Source: Bacteroidia bacterium
Lineage (GTDB): Bacteria; Bacteroidota; Bacteroidia; J057
DNA length: 64,000 bases
Assembly (NCBI GenBank): GCA_033391075.1
Contig: JAWPMV010000001.1
Coordinates: 4,960,001 to 5,024,000, forward strand
Direction of reading: 5' to 3'
Each line of letters starts with the position of its first letter. The stretch's first letter is position 1. A model generated the notes under the pieces. The model was not told the origin of the DNA. It was given only the letters and a program-made list of their open reading frames with translations, and did not search any database. This document shows positions 34,968 through 45,312 of the stretch, in pieces. The translations under genes were made by a program, and so were the position numbers.

Positions 34968-36396
34968 AATTACCCCACTGCAACTTCATATTGCGCAGGT
35001 CAATCTTTACGCTCATGGGACCATAGCCCATATCGATCTGGGTTTCTCCTTTTAGTCGTGTATTGAATTGCTCTCCCTGCAATAATTGAAAGACACCATT
35101 CGAGGCCTCATTCATGTTCCAGTTGAGACGGAGCTTTACCCACAATTCTTTTTCCTCACCGGCTTCTATTCTACGATTCCTCCCCTGAACGCCCATTTCA
35201 AAACTGATAGGAGTAAATGAATTGAAATCTGCATCCGCAAAAAAGAGGGGAGCTTCTATGGGAAATTCATTGGTATTCTTAAATATAAAGGGAATGCTCA
35301 CTTCCATTCCTGTCACCCTCGGTCCGGGAAATTCGATTCTATTCGGCATGGCATCCAGATCACCCCAGCTTTCTACAAAGTTTTCCCAATGAGTCTGTAT
35401 GGGAGAGTTTGGATCGACATAAGTCAAAACCAAATGGTTGAGCATGGGTACATTTTCATCTGGTTCCAGTTTCCCCACAAATTCATTCCATTTCTGATTC
35501 GCCTCTACCCCATAGAAAGGGGTAAGTATCGTCGTCATTAAGTAGGAGGCAACATTCACCTTCCCTATTCCAAAGACATCTATGCTATCCTTCATCATGG
35601 AAACAAAGGGATCGCTAAGCGCATTGCTGTTATTCGTTTCGATCAGGGTATTGACCATGGGACTCAATCCATCCTTGAGTAATTTGAGATCGAGGGTTTC
35701 CATTTGGCCGATAAATTCCACCTTCATTGGATTGCTGGAAGCTTTGATTTGAGGTAAAGCTGGCAGGCGAAAGTTCATACCATGTGAAAGTTCAAGGGTT
35801 CGACTGCCCAGTTTCTTATCCAGATAAGTCTTTGCCAACTCACTCCCCTTGCTATCCTCAGGCAAAGGAATATCAAATGAAGTGGCAAGAGATCCTGCAT
35901 ATTCAACCAAATTTACCGTAAAGGAAGAAGCAAACTCCAGGCGATTATCTTTTCCCAATACCCTATATCGACTCAGCTTTCCCCTCGGATTTAAATCAAA
36001 AGTAGCTACGTAGGTAATGTGGATACTATCTTCTGCAGGTAAAATAAAGCCTTCCTTAGACAGAGGCATACCGGGCAAATCCTTCCCATTTAGCTTGAAA
36101 CTAAAGCTATGCTGTGGGATGGGAAGACTCTTTTTATAAGGATTTTTATAGGCGAAGGTAAGCCCCAGCTTTAGATCCGTTTCCTCCAAACTCAATTCAG
36201 GAGGAAATTGCTGCACTTTTACGCCTTGAAAACTGGCTGTAGGCACTACATCCTGAATATTCAATACCGAACGGCAGGAAGTATTCATAAGAGAAAGGAT
36301 GCAGGCAAGGATCAGGAGTATATTTCGGTAAGCCAAAATCGAGCGGGTTAGTGAAAATTGTGTGTTTTTCTCAATTAAGTGCTTTTTCAGGCACAA
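34966..36396 (-). CDS. Lipoprotein with LEA14-like (WHy) domains
   Basis: 476 residues. The N-terminal signal ends in a lipobox (LSLMNTSC, Cys about 41). Two stretches resemble the LEA type 2/WHy fold: LSLEETDLKLGLTFAYKNPYKKSLPIPQHSFSFKLNG early, and a C-terminal FIFKNTNEFPIEAPLFFADADFN segment. Such domains are beta-sandwich proteins common in Bacteroidota, with no known enzyme activity. No catalytic residues are visible. The frame has only this start, followed by the hydrophobic segment expected of a lipoprotein. It is divergent from the GH88-like gene. Confidence 0.75.
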   Translation of the reverse strand: MCLKKHLIEKNTQFSLTRSILAYRNILLILACILSLMNTSCRSVLNIQDVVPTASFQGVKVQQFPPELSLEETDLKLGLTFAYKNPYKKSLPIPQHSFSFKLNGKDLPGMPLSKEGFILPAEDSIHITYVATFDLNPRGKLSRYRVLGKDNRLEFASSFTVNLVEYAGSLATSFDIPLPEDSKGSELAKTYLDKKLGSRTLELSHGMNFRLPALPQIKASSNPMKVEFIGQMETLDLKLLKDGLSPMVNTLIETNNSNALSDPFVSMMKDSIDVFGIGKVNVASYLMTTILTPFYGVEANQKWNEFVGKLEPDENVPMLNHLVLTYVDPNSPIQTHWENFVESWGDLDAMPNRIEFPGPRVTGMEVSIPFIFKNTNEFPIEAPLFFADADFNSFTPISFEMGVQGRNRRIEAGEEKELWVKLRLNWNMNEASNGVFQLLQGEQFNTRLKGETQIDMGYGPMSVKIDLRNMKLQWGN

Positions 36397-36459
36397 AAGG
36401 TTACCGATGATTACATAGAATGCAGGCTGTATGCTTCTTGCCTTTAACTTGCAAGAGAC

Positions 36460-37653
36460 ATGAACACATTTCGGATCATAGCTATCAGCTTGTTCTTAAG
36501 CGCCTTGTTTCCTGCTTGTCAGGAAGATATACAAAGGCCCGAAAATATCTCGAAAGAACTCCTCCAACATCGTCTGGATATGCTGGTTCAGCGAAGCCTG
36601 GAAACCTATGAGCAATATCCTCCCATACGCGAAAAAATATATCGTTCACGTAGCGGATTCTGGACCTTGAGATTTGCAGAGGAATCAGACTGGTGCAGCG
36701 GATTTTATCCAGGTATCCTCTGGCAGCTTTATGGATATTCGAGCAAGGAGCCACTGATGATAGCTGCCAAAGCCTATACTTCCTTTCTCCAAAAAGAAGC
36801 CCTCAAATCTGACAGCCATGATATCGGCTTCAAAATAAACTCCAGTTATGGACAGGCATGGAAAATCAGAAAGGAACAGGAATTCAAATTGACCTTGATA
36901 CAGGCAGCAAGAAGTCTGAGCAAGAGATATGATGCGCGCATGCAAGCCATCAAAAGCTGGGACTATAATCCCGGACATTATCAGTATCCCGTCATCATTG
37001 ACAACCTCATGAATCTCGAATTGCTCTTTGAAGCTTCCCGTCTAAGCAATGAGCCGAGTTTTTATCGACTGGCCAGGAGTCATGTTGAAACCAGCCTTAA
37101 ACATCATTTTCGGGAAGACTTTAGCAGCTATCATCTTGTCAACCTGGATAGTATGAGTGGAGAGCTTTTGGGGAAAGAAACCAATCAGGGCGTCTCTGAT
37201 GAATCTGCCTGGGCAAGAGGACAAGCATGGGGTCTTTATGGGATGACTCTGGCTTATAGATATACACGGGATAGCAGCTACCTCAGACAAGCGGAAGGTA
37301 TTGCGGACTTCTTCTTCAATCATCCTAATCTGCCCGAAGATTTCATCCCTTATTGGGATTTTGATGCTCCTGATATTCCAGAGGCTCCGCGAGATGTATC
37401 GGCAGGCGTAATCACTGCTTCGGCTTTATTCGAATTGGCTACTTATAGCAATAATCGAGAAGAATATCTGAATTGGGGAGACCAGGTATTGCTAAGCTTG
37501 GAAAGCAGTCAATATCAGGCTTCCCGACTGCCTTTCTTTTTGGACAAAAGTACGGGCAATATGCCGATAGAAGAAGAAATTGAAGTGCCTATCGTCTATG
37601 CGGATTACTATTATGTGGAAGCCTTGATCCGAAGGCTAAAATTTTTTCCGTAA
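36460..37653 (+). CDS. GH88-like unsaturated glucuronyl hydrolase, lipoprotein
   Basis: 397 residues with a lipoprotein signal (LFLSALFPAC). An (alpha/alpha)6 toroid is indicated by repeated W/Y-rich helices. Family signatures are WCSGFYPGILWQLY, DIGFKINSSYG (Asp of the first active-site motif), NLMNLELLFEAS (second active-site Asp in VIIDNLMNLE) and QGVSDESAWARGQAWGLYG. The family removes unsaturated uronic acids from the non-reducing end of oligosaccharides made by polysaccharide lyases, normally in the periplasm. No lyase is visible within the window, so the polymer cannot be named. Confidence 0.88.
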   Translation: MNTFRIIAISLFLSALFPACQEDIQRPENISKELLQHRLDMLVQRSLETYEQYPPIREKIYRSRSGFWTLRFAEESDWCSGFYPGILWQLYGYSSKEPLMIAAKAYTSFLQKEALKSDSHDIGFKINSSYGQAWKIRKEQEFKLTLIQAARSLSKRYDARMQAIKSWDYNPGHYQYPVIIDNLMNLELLFEASRLSNEPSFYRLARSHVETSLKHHFREDFSSYHLVNLDSMSGELLGKETNQGVSDESAWARGQAWGLYGMTLAYRYTRDSSYLRQAEGIADFFFNHPNLPEDFIPYWDFDAPDIPEAPRDVSAGVITASALFELATYSNNREEYLNWGDQVLLSLESSQYQASRLPFFLDKSTGNMPIEEEIEVPIVYADYYYVEALIRRLKFFP

Positions 37654-37732
37654 TCATCTAAAGAAATTGCATAATAAGGATCGCTAAAATTGGCCCGCGG
37701 GGAAAGAAAATATAAATAAAGAAGTTAATTCC

Positions 37733-39181
37733 TTAAGCCAATATGTCGTGTATCACATGTCCATGTACATCCGTAAGTCGTATGTCCCTTCCACTGAAGC
37801 GATAGGTCTGTCTAACATGATCGATGCCCAATAAGTGAAGCATCGTGGCGTGCATGTCATGGATAGAAGTAGGGTTTTCAATTACCCGATATCCATATTC
37901 ATCTGTTTTGCCATAGACCGTTCCTCCCTTTATTCCTGCACCTGCCATCCAAATGCTGAAAGCTGAAGGATTGTGGTCGCGGCCACCACCCGTACCCTGA
38001 GAAAAGGGAGTTCGCCCAAATTCTCCGGCAAAAACAATCAGGGTCTCTTCAAAAAGCCCACGAACTTTCAAATCCTTGATCAGTCCTGCTATGGGTTGAT
38101 CGACAGCATGGGCATTCCGGGCATGTCCTTCTTTCAATTTGTTGTGTTGGTCCCAACGATCTGCATAGACATTGGGGCAGGTGAGTTCGATAAAACGAAC
38201 GCCTCTTTCTACCAGTCTTCTTGCCAACAAACATTGGGTTCCATAACTCACCGTATTGGGATCATCTGACTCAAGGCCATACAGCTTTTTAGTGGCATCA
38301 CTTTCGCCTGTAAGATCAGCCAGTTCCGGAATAGAAGATTGCATTTTGTAGGCCAATTCATAATTGGCGATGGTGGACTCGACCTGATCAGCATGCCCAA
38401 GTTTCCCGAGCAAACTTTGATCCATCTGGTCCATATATTTCAGCTTATTGAGTTGCAATTGGTCGTCGTATTCATGTGGGAGAATATTGGCTAAAGGCAC
38501 TTTTGAAGCTTTGAGAACAGATGCCTGATAAGTGGCGGGCAAAAAGCCATTTTTAAAGTTATCCAGGCCTCCGGGAGGAGTAAGGCCTCCGTCCAGCACC
38601 ACATAGCCCGGCAGATTCTCACTCTCGCTACCCAGCCCATAAGTAATCCATGCACCCATACTCGGTCGGCCTTGAATGCCGATCCCTGTATGCAGGAAAT
38701 AATTGGCATTTGTATGCTCGGGGAATTCGGCAAACATACTATTGATCATGGCGATATCATCTACACAGGTCGAAATATGAGGAAAAAGATCGCTCATCCA
38801 CATTCCCGATTCGCCTCTCTGTTTGAATTCCCATTGGGGGGGCATCAATTTGCCATAGTTGTTGAACTGAGTTGCATCCACTTTGAATTTGTCAAAGGGA
38901 TTCTCGCCAGCTTCTTTGATGAGTCGGGATTTATAGTCGAATGCATCTACTTGTGAAACCCCTCCATCCATATAAAGGAAGATGATACTTTTGGCTTTTG
39001 GGGTAAAATGTGGAGCCTTATCTCCAGCTCCGGCCAGGGTAGCTGCTTTCGCCATCAAATTCCCCCCAAAAGGGACAGAGCCCATCAAGCCTAGTAAGGC
39101 AATAGAGCCAAAGCCATTGCTAAAGCGGCTGAGCATTTCCCGCCGACTCATCCGTTTTTTATAGTTGTGGGAATTTTTCAT
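37733..39181 (-). CDS. DUF1501 family protein
   Basis: 482 residues. A Tat-like start (MSRREMLSRFSNGFGSIALLGLMGS) precedes an alkaline-phosphatase-superfamily-like domain: IIFLYMDGGVSQVDAFDYK at the front, INSMFAEFPEHTNANYFLHTG, LTCPNVYADRWDQHNKL, and LIVFAGEFGRTPFSQGTGGGRDHNPSAFSIWMAGAG near the end. The family is typical of Planctomycetes and of some Bacteroidota and pairs with DUF1549/DUF1553 proteins. It is probably a sulfatase-like or phosphatase-like periplasmic enzyme of unknown substrate. Its start overlaps the stop of the preceding gene by four bases. Confidence 0.9.
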   Translation of the reverse strand: MKNSHNYKKRMSRREMLSRFSNGFGSIALLGLMGSVPFGGNLMAKAATLAGAGDKAPHFTPKAKSIIFLYMDGGVSQVDAFDYKSRLIKEAGENPFDKFKVDATQFNNYGKLMPPQWEFKQRGESGMWMSDLFPHISTCVDDIAMINSMFAEFPEHTNANYFLHTGIGIQGRPSMGAWITYGLGSESENLPGYVVLDGGLTPPGGLDNFKNGFLPATYQASVLKASKVPLANILPHEYDDQLQLNKLKYMDQMDQSLLGKLGHADQVESTIANYELAYKMQSSIPELADLTGESDATKKLYGLESDDPNTVSYGTQCLLARRLVERGVRFIELTCPNVYADRWDQHNKLKEGHARNAHAVDQPIAGLIKDLKVRGLFEETLIVFAGEFGRTPFSQGTGGGRDHNPSAFSIWMAGAGIKGGTVYGKTDEYGYRVIENPTSIHDMHATMLHLLGIDHVRQTYRFSGRDIRLTDVHGHVIHDILA

Positions 39182-42100
39182 AGCAAGTGGATAAATTCTT
39201 TGAGGTTAAATATGGTATGGCAATAGTCGGCCCACAGTCGGGTATCATTTTTCATATCTTCCAAGCTGCATAGGTGATCTTTGGCCTGCATTTGGAGGAA
39301 AGCGATGCCATTTTTGATTTCTTCTTCCGAGGCTTGTCTGCTAAACGCCCTTGAGTAGATGAAAGCAATTCGATCTTCTATTTTTTCCGGGCCATTTGTA
39401 AGCAGGTTGAGGGCGAAATTGTAGGCCTGATCCTGAACAAAAGGATCATTGAGTAACGTCAGGGATTGAGCGGGGACATTGGTTGTAAGTCTTTTGCCGA
39501 AAGTGGAAAAGGGAATCGGAGCATCGAAGACCAGCATCATAGGAGAAAGGAAATTTCTTCGAATAGCTGTGTAGACACTTCTCCGGCCCATACCGTCCAG
39601 AGGTCCGGAAATACGCGGTTTTCCCCTACCCGTCATAAAAGGAGTCAAATGAAGAGGAATCGGCTCTCCATAAAGGGTCGAATCCATACAATCCGATACG
39701 GCCAGCATGCCATCTCGTATCGCCTCTCCTTCCAATCTTCGGATTGGGAAATGATGCAGATAAACATCCGTGGGATCTTTTTGCTGGCTTTCGGGCACTG
39801 CTACGGTAGAACGCTGGAATGCTTCTGTCAATAGCATATGTTTAAGCATTCGCTTTATTGACCAGCCTTCCTCCTTCATCTTGACTGCAAGGTAATCCAG
39901 GAGTTCCGGATGGCTCGGCAATTTTCCCTGTAAGCCAAAATTATCAACGGATTCTACGATTCCTCTGCCAAATACATGATGCCATAAGCGATTAACAATA
40001 ACCCGGGCCGTGAGAGGATTTCCTTCATCCATTACTGCTTCTGCCCAGGCCAAACGACCACTACCCGTTTGAGGGAATTCCTTTGTCCTGGCTGGAACAG
40101 CACTGAGAAATTGACGAGGTACTTTTTCTTCCGATTGTTGATTGATGCTCCCTCGAATAAAGACAGAACTGAAAACAGCATCTCCTTCTGCCATACCGAT
40201 GAAATGCGTGGAATCATATAAGGCAGTTTGTAAACTATCTCTAAGCTCAAGCAGCTGATTGAGTTTAGGGCCAGGTCCACTCCGGGCTGTTTTGTCAATG
40301 ATCTTGTTTAGTTGCGCAAAGTCCTGTAGGCTCAGGTCATTTTCTATCCATTTGGCAAGGATTTTCTTTTCATCAGCGAGTTTAACATTCTCTTTGGCCT
40401 CCATCTCCGGCATCTCCATCTCTGGTTCTCCTCCGGTAAACTGGCTGGCATATTCTACTTCGACATATGTCTCCCTATCCTGATGATAGACATTACTTCC
40501 ATGCACATTATAGTTTCCGGGAGTAAACTGGAAATAGGCTTTTTTCCCTTTCACCAAATCCAGGTCTATGTAATATGTTTTGAATGCTTCATCATCCAGG
40601 GTGATTTCCAAATTTCCATACAAGGGATTCCGGATGACCTGGAAATTATCTACAACTAATCGAATCTGTCCTCCTTTTCCTGCTGCTCTTATAGCTATGC
40701 TGTCGTGTTCGAGTATAAAATTGGGGGACCGAAGAATCCCATGTACACCTGTTCCATAAGCTCGGCTGGAAGCATATCCATTTTGCATAGCTTTCAAAGC
40801 TCCACTTTTCGAATCAAAAACGGGCTCTCCCATCAGGGGCCTTTCCCCGAAAGCAAAACCTGAACTATACCAACCGTCCCAACTTCCCTTTCGAAAGTCA
40901 GCAATCACCTGATAGCCATCAGCCGTTTTATCCCTTACAGGGCGTACTTCTTCTTTTTCTCCTTCTTCAAAAAATCTCGCCAATTGAAAGACAGATTCTT
41001 CAGACATTTCTTCCAGAGCTATCCCCCAATCTTTCGCCAATTCTGCCCGAATCAATTGCTTAACTTCCTTCAATTTGGAAAAAGTTCTGAGCTTCTCTTT
41101 TCCACTTCTTGCAGGGTGCGGTCCCAGCCTGGCACTTTCGATCATGCCATACATCGCGTAGTAGTCGGTAGTGGGAATGGGATCAAACTTATGGTCATGA
41201 CAGCGAGCACAGGCTACTGTCAGGGCCTGGAAGGTTTTGGAGGTAACATCGATCATATTATCAATCTTGTCCGCCTCTTCCTGTTTGGTATCTACCGGAC
41301 TGTGTTTGCCTTCCCCCAGGTAAAAGTATCCGGTTCCAAAAATAGATTCATTATAGCCTTCTGTTGGATGATATCTTGCCTCTTTCAGCATATCTCCTGC
41401 CAAATGCTCTTTCACGAAGAGGTCAAATGGGACATCCGCATTGAAAGCTCTTATCAGATAATCCCGATATTCCCATGCATGGCTGATTTCTATATCGAAT
41501 TCATGCCCCATGGCTTCTCCATAGCGTACCAAATCCATCCAGTGTCTGGCCCATCTTTCTCCAAAATGAGGCGAAGCCAAATATTGATCGACTACTTTTT
41601 CGAAGGCCTGCTCTGAAGAATCTAACAAAAAAGCCTCTACATTATCTGGCGAAGGAGGTAATCCTGTGAGAATATAAGAAGCTCGTCGGATGATAGCGTT
41701 TTTACTTGCCTTCTCGCTCTTTTTCAAGCCTCTTCTCGCCAGTTCTTCGTCAAGTAGATAGTCGATCTGCCTGGATGGGGCTTCCTCTTTTATGTTTCGG
41801 GCAAGGTCAGGCATTTCGGGGGAAATAAATGCCCAGTGCGGCTTCCATTCCGCTCCCTGATCAATCCATTTTTCCAATAAAGCAATCTCCCGCTCACTCA
41901 TAATCTTCTTGGCTTCCGGAGGAGGCATGCGCATTTCAGGATTTTCAGATCGCAATCGCTCTATGATACTACCTGCATCCGCATCTCCCGGCACAATGGC
42001 ATAATTACCACTTTCCAGTAAGGCAGTCGCCCCTTCAAGATTGTCCAGGCGAAGTCCAGCCTCCCTGGAACTCGAATCCGGCCCATGACACACAAAACAG

Positions 42101-42258
42101 TTCTGCGAAAGCAAAGGACGAATATGATAATTGAAATCTACCGTTTTCGGCAGGTCTATATTTGGGGTACTGCTCGGCCAGAAACCAATCAGCAGGCAGA
42201 AGAGCAGGAGGGCAATTGCTCCTGTCAAATATTTCCGATTCGTTTTGCTGATCTTCAT
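39178..42258 (-). CDS. PSCyt1-DUF1549-DUF1553 (planctomycete-type) surface or periplasmic protein
   Basis: 1026 residues. One N-terminal membrane helix (about 11-27) is followed by a c-type haem motif (QNCFVCHGPDS, CxxCH, PSCyt1), a DUF1549 domain (QIDYLLDEELARRGL, FGERWARHWMDLVRY), a second CARCHDHKFDPI haem motif, and a long central carbohydrate-binding-like insert. DUF1553 ends it (TARVIVNRLWHHVFGRGIVESVDNFG, MLLTEAFQRS, QSLTLLNDPFV). With the overlapping DUF1501 gene it forms the standard two-gene unit known from Planctomycetes, linked to polysaccharide use. The electron-transfer role is inferred from the haem sites. Confidence 0.9.
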   Translation of the reverse strand: MKISKTNRKYLTGAIALLLFCLLIGFWPSSTPNIDLPKTVDFNYHIRPLLSQNCFVCHGPDSSSREAGLRLDNLEGATALLESGNYAIVPGDADAGSIIERLRSENPEMRMPPPEAKKIMSEREIALLEKWIDQGAEWKPHWAFISPEMPDLARNIKEEAPSRQIDYLLDEELARRGLKKSEKASKNAIIRRASYILTGLPPSPDNVEAFLLDSSEQAFEKVVDQYLASPHFGERWARHWMDLVRYGEAMGHEFDIEISHAWEYRDYLIRAFNADVPFDLFVKEHLAGDMLKEARYHPTEGYNESIFGTGYFYLGEGKHSPVDTKQEEADKIDNMIDVTSKTFQALTVACARCHDHKFDPIPTTDYYAMYGMIESARLGPHPARSGKEKLRTFSKLKEVKQLIRAELAKDWGIALEEMSEESVFQLARFFEEGEKEEVRPVRDKTADGYQVIADFRKGSWDGWYSSGFAFGERPLMGEPVFDSKSGALKAMQNGYASSRAYGTGVHGILRSPNFILEHDSIAIRAAGKGGQIRLVVDNFQVIRNPLYGNLEITLDDEAFKTYYIDLDLVKGKKAYFQFTPGNYNVHGSNVYHQDRETYVEVEYASQFTGGEPEMEMPEMEAKENVKLADEKKILAKWIENDLSLQDFAQLNKIIDKTARSGPGPKLNQLLELRDSLQTALYDSTHFIGMAEGDAVFSSVFIRGSINQQSEEKVPRQFLSAVPARTKEFPQTGSGRLAWAEAVMDEGNPLTARVIVNRLWHHVFGRGIVESVDNFGLQGKLPSHPELLDYLAVKMKEEGWSIKRMLKHMLLTEAFQRSTVAVPESQQKDPTDVYLHHFPIRRLEGEAIRDGMLAVSDCMDSTLYGEPIPLHLTPFMTGRGKPRISGPLDGMGRRSVYTAIRRNFLSPMMLVFDAPIPFSTFGKRLTTNVPAQSLTLLNDPFVQDQAYNFALNLLTNGPEKIEDRIAFIYSRAFSRQASEEEIKNGIAFLQMQAKDHLCSLEDMKNDTRLWADYCHTIFNLKEFIHLL

Positions 42259-42345
42259 ATTTTTAATCTACAATTTTATCCAAAGACTTAGACGACTTTG
42301 CTCTGATTAATCCCCCTTTAGCTTGCTCGATCAATTCAAATACTC

Positions 42346-43773
42346 CTAGCTAAAGTTTTCGGGATAAATACTTTGGAGGAAAAAGTATACAGCAAGAGCT
42401 GCGCTCCCTATTCCTACAAGCAAAAAGAGCAATTGCGAAGTCGTGATTTCTTTTCTTTTGTATTTATCGCTAACAATGGCCCCAATAATGACGAGGCCAA
42501 AAACGATCTTCTGTGTATTGGATTCTATCCCCAACTGGTTCATACCACTTTGGATGACAGCAATAATAAATGCTCCGATCAGGGTTCCCATGATCTTTCC
42601 CTGACCTCCCATGAGGCTCGTTCCCCCAACCACAACTGCCGCGATGGTATAGAGCTCATAATAATCCCCGTAGGTAGCTGCTCCACCGGCAAGATTTGAG
42701 GCGGTAATAACTCCTCCTAATCCGGCAAGCAAACCACAAATGGTATAGACCCAAAGCAGGACTTTATTTACGGGTACTCCGGAGAGTCGAGCTGCTTCCA
42801 GGTTCCCTCCTATGGCATAAATTCTTCTTCCGAAGGTTGTCCAGTGCATCAGGAACCAGGCCCCGGCATACAAAAGGCTCATGATAATTACGGATACCGG
42901 TACTCCTGCGAAACGACCTTTCCCCAAGACGGCAAAAGCTTCATTATTTACAGGGATAGTGGTTACATTTGAGAATTTATAGGCCAGCCCCCGCGCGATC
43001 ATCATCATGGCAAGGGTTGCGATAAAAGGAGTGATCTTAAAGGTAGTACTGAGGGCTCCCGAGAAAAAGCCCATCAGGCCACAGAGTAGGATAGCCATCA
43101 CACTTGCCATAAAAAGAGCTCCTCCTCCCGCAGCATCCGCTCCCATCTGTTGGATGAAGAGGGAAACACTTACTGCAGCCAGAGCGATCAAACTTCCTAC
43201 GGAGAGGTCAATGCCCGCAGTAATGATGACCAGGGTCATCCCTATAGCCAAAATGGCAATGACTGATATTCTATCTGCTATATTTCGGAGATTATCTCTT
43301 TTCAGGAAGCGGGGGAATTTGCCGGAGGAAGGTTGAATAATGCTTGCCTCGGCAGCAACACTATATTTGGCAGAAGCTTTTTGAATCACCCCCCAATGCG
43401 CAATGTTTTTGGTAGTGGCAATAAAGTCTATTGCTTTTCCCTCTTCCTGGAGTTGTCGAAGTTGTCGTGCAACGGAGGGAGGATCAGCATTTACAATTGC
43501 CAGAACTTCATGTCCGGCCATACGCAGTTTTTCTGCCAAAGAAGCGGACATCTCCAAATCGTCCGGACCAATATTGCTAAGGATAAGTACAGATTGCTCC
43601 TGACCTTCCCCATTGATTTGGGTGAGGAGTTCTGTAGCAGCAGCCTTCCCTTTCGCCTCCTCCTCGCTGATAGTCATGATGCTAAAGAAGGCAATCAGGG
43701 CCAGCAAAACGAGTACCATGCCATAGTCTGCCAACAGGCGCTTCCAGATGTCTTGTAATTCTTCTTTATCCAT
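42346..43773 (-). CDS. RbsC-like sugar ABC transporter permease with a large inserted domain
   Basis: 475 residues, about 150 more than typical RbsC. TM1 (about 12-32) is followed by an inserted soluble segment of some 125 residues (QSVLILSNIGPDDLEMSASLAEKL, HEVLAIVNADPPSVARQLRQL, AIDFIATTKNIAHWGVI) in the first periplasmic loop. Standard RbsC then follows: AIGMTLVIITAGIDLSVGSLIAL, GFFSGALSTTFKITPFIATLAMMMIARGLAY, and TIAAVVVGGTSLMGGQGKI. The insert looks like a small alpha/beta (Rossmann-like) unit and might help ligand hand-over. It follows the ATPase gene by 4 bp. Confidence 0.87.
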   Translation of the reverse strand: MDKEELQDIWKRLLADYGMVLVLLALIAFFSIMTISEEEAKGKAAATELLTQINGEGQEQSVLILSNIGPDDLEMSASLAEKLRMAGHEVLAIVNADPPSVARQLRQLQEEGKAIDFIATTKNIAHWGVIQKASAKYSVAAEASIIQPSSGKFPRFLKRDNLRNIADRISVIAILAIGMTLVIITAGIDLSVGSLIALAAVSVSLFIQQMGADAAGGGALFMASVMAILLCGLMGFFSGALSTTFKITPFIATLAMMMIARGLAYKFSNVTTIPVNNEAFAVLGKGRFAGVPVSVIIMSLLYAGAWFLMHWTTFGRRIYAIGGNLEAARLSGVPVNKVLLWVYTICGLLAGLGGVITASNLAGGAATYGDYYELYTIAAVVVGGTSLMGGQGKIMGTLIGAFIIAVIQSGMNQLGIESNTQKIVFGLVIIGAIVSDKYKRKEITTSQLLFLLVGIGSAALAVYFFLQSIYPENFS

Positions 43774-43777
43774 ATTT

Positions 43778-45274
43778 TTAGTGTACCGCTAACTCCATGA
43801 TATCTTCCTGATTTGCGGAGGCTACCTCTTGTATTTCTCCAGCTATTTCTCCCTTTCTCATCACCAGGATTCTATCAGACATGCCCAGCACTTCCGGCAA
43901 TTCAGAACTGACCAGAATGATGGCTTTACCTTCTGCTGCCAGGGCATTTATGAGTTGGTATATTTCGTATTTGGCTCCCACGTCTATACCGCGAGTAGGT
44001 TCGTCAAAAATGATGACTTCACAATCTTTTTGCAGCCACTTCATGAGCACCAGCTTTTGCTGATTTCCTCCACTTAGATTACCCGCCATTTGATCAAACG
44101 AGGATACTTTGAGCCTTACCTTTGACCGAAAGTCCTCAAAAGCAGATTTCTCTTTTCTCGGATTCATCAGGGACCTTTGTGAAAATTCTTTGAGATTGGG
44201 CAGGGCGAAATTGTTTTTTGCACTTTCTATCAGGACCAGTCCTTCTGCCTTCCGATCCTCCGTCAGCAGACAAATACCCGCGCTGATAGCATCACGTGGT
44301 TGCTGTATATTCAAGAGCTTCCCATGTTTATAAATTTCTCCTTCATCCTTTTCATCTGCTCCAAAAATCAGTCGCATTGCTTCTGTTCTTCCAGCCCCAA
44401 TGAGTCCTGTAAATCCCAGTACTTCCCCTGCCCTGATTTCGAAGGATATGTTTCGAACAAATCCTCCACCTGACAAGCCTTTAACCTCCAGGATTTTATC
44501 TCCTATTTCCTGATACACTTTGGGAAACTCATCTTCTACTGTCCTACCAACCATCATCTCGATGAGGCTGCGGCGGTCCACTTCTTCGATCGATTTGGTA
44601 GCGATATATTCTCCATCTCGTAAAACCAGGATGCGATCGCAAATTTCAAATATTTCATCCAGTCTATGGCTGATATAGATAATGCTAATTCCCTCTTCTT
44701 TGAGTTCCCGGATGATGCGAAATAATCCCTGGACTTCCTGCGGGCTTAGGGTGGCGCTGGGTTCATCCATGACGAGGATGCGGGCATGTTGAGAGAGGGC
44801 TTTCGCAATCTCAACGATTTGTTGTTGGGCGATGCTCAGTCTCGAGCAAGGAATTTCAGGATTGATTGCTATGCCCAATTTATCGAATAATTCCTTTGCC
44901 TGTCGGCCTTCTTCTGATCGATGGATCATCCAGCCGCGGGTAATCTCATTTCCCAGAAAGATATTTTCACGTGCATTCAGATGAGGAACCAGGTTGAATT
45001 CCTGATAGATAATTCCTATTCCCAGCTTTTGGGCCATTTGGGGGCTAGATATTTCCACCCTTTCGCCAAACAACTCTATACTTCCGGCAGAAGGTTTATG
45101 GGCTCCTCCCAGCATTTTGATCAAGGTACTTTTACCGGCTCCATTTTCCCCCAACAAGGCCAAAACTTCTCCTTCCCGAAGGTCGAGATCCACGCCCTTT
45201 AAGGCATGTACACCCGGGAAATGCTTATGAATTTCCCGCATGGACAAAACCATACTATCCGAAGCTTGCGACAT
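43778..45274 (-). CDS. rbsA: RbsA-like sugar ABC transporter ATPase (two nucleotide-binding domains)
   Basis: 498 residues. The first ATPase half is complete (GENGAGKST Walker A, LSIAQQQIVEIAKALS signature, ILVMDEPSA Walker B). The second half has a weaker GLIGAGRTEAMR P-loop with NLSGGNQQKLVLMKWL and VIIFDEPTRGIDVG, as in all RbsA/MglA proteins. It energises the import of a pentose, hexose or related sugar. It lies between the binding protein and the permease in the order B-A-C; the exact sugar cannot be read from sequence. Confidence 0.93.
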   Translation of the reverse strand: MSQASDSMVLSMREIHKHFPGVHALKGVDLDLREGEVLALLGENGAGKSTLIKMLGGAHKPSAGSIELFGERVEISSPQMAQKLGIGIIYQEFNLVPHLNARENIFLGNEITRGWMIHRSEEGRQAKELFDKLGIAINPEIPCSRLSIAQQQIVEIAKALSQHARILVMDEPSATLSPQEVQGLFRIIRELKEEGISIIYISHRLDEIFEICDRILVLRDGEYIATKSIEEVDRRSLIEMMVGRTVEDEFPKVYQEIGDKILEVKGLSGGGFVRNISFEIRAGEVLGFTGLIGAGRTEAMRLIFGADEKDEGEIYKHGKLLNIQQPRDAISAGICLLTEDRKAEGLVLIESAKNNFALPNLKEFSQRSLMNPRKEKSAFEDFRSKVRLKVSSFDQMAGNLSGGNQQKLVLMKWLQKDCEVIIFDEPTRGIDVGAKYEIYQLINALAAEGKAIILVSSELPEVLGMSDRILVMRKGEIAGEIQEVASANQEDIMELAVH

Positions 45275-45312
45275 GTATTTCGAGTCTTAGTAGTAGTATT
45301 TATATTTTCAGC

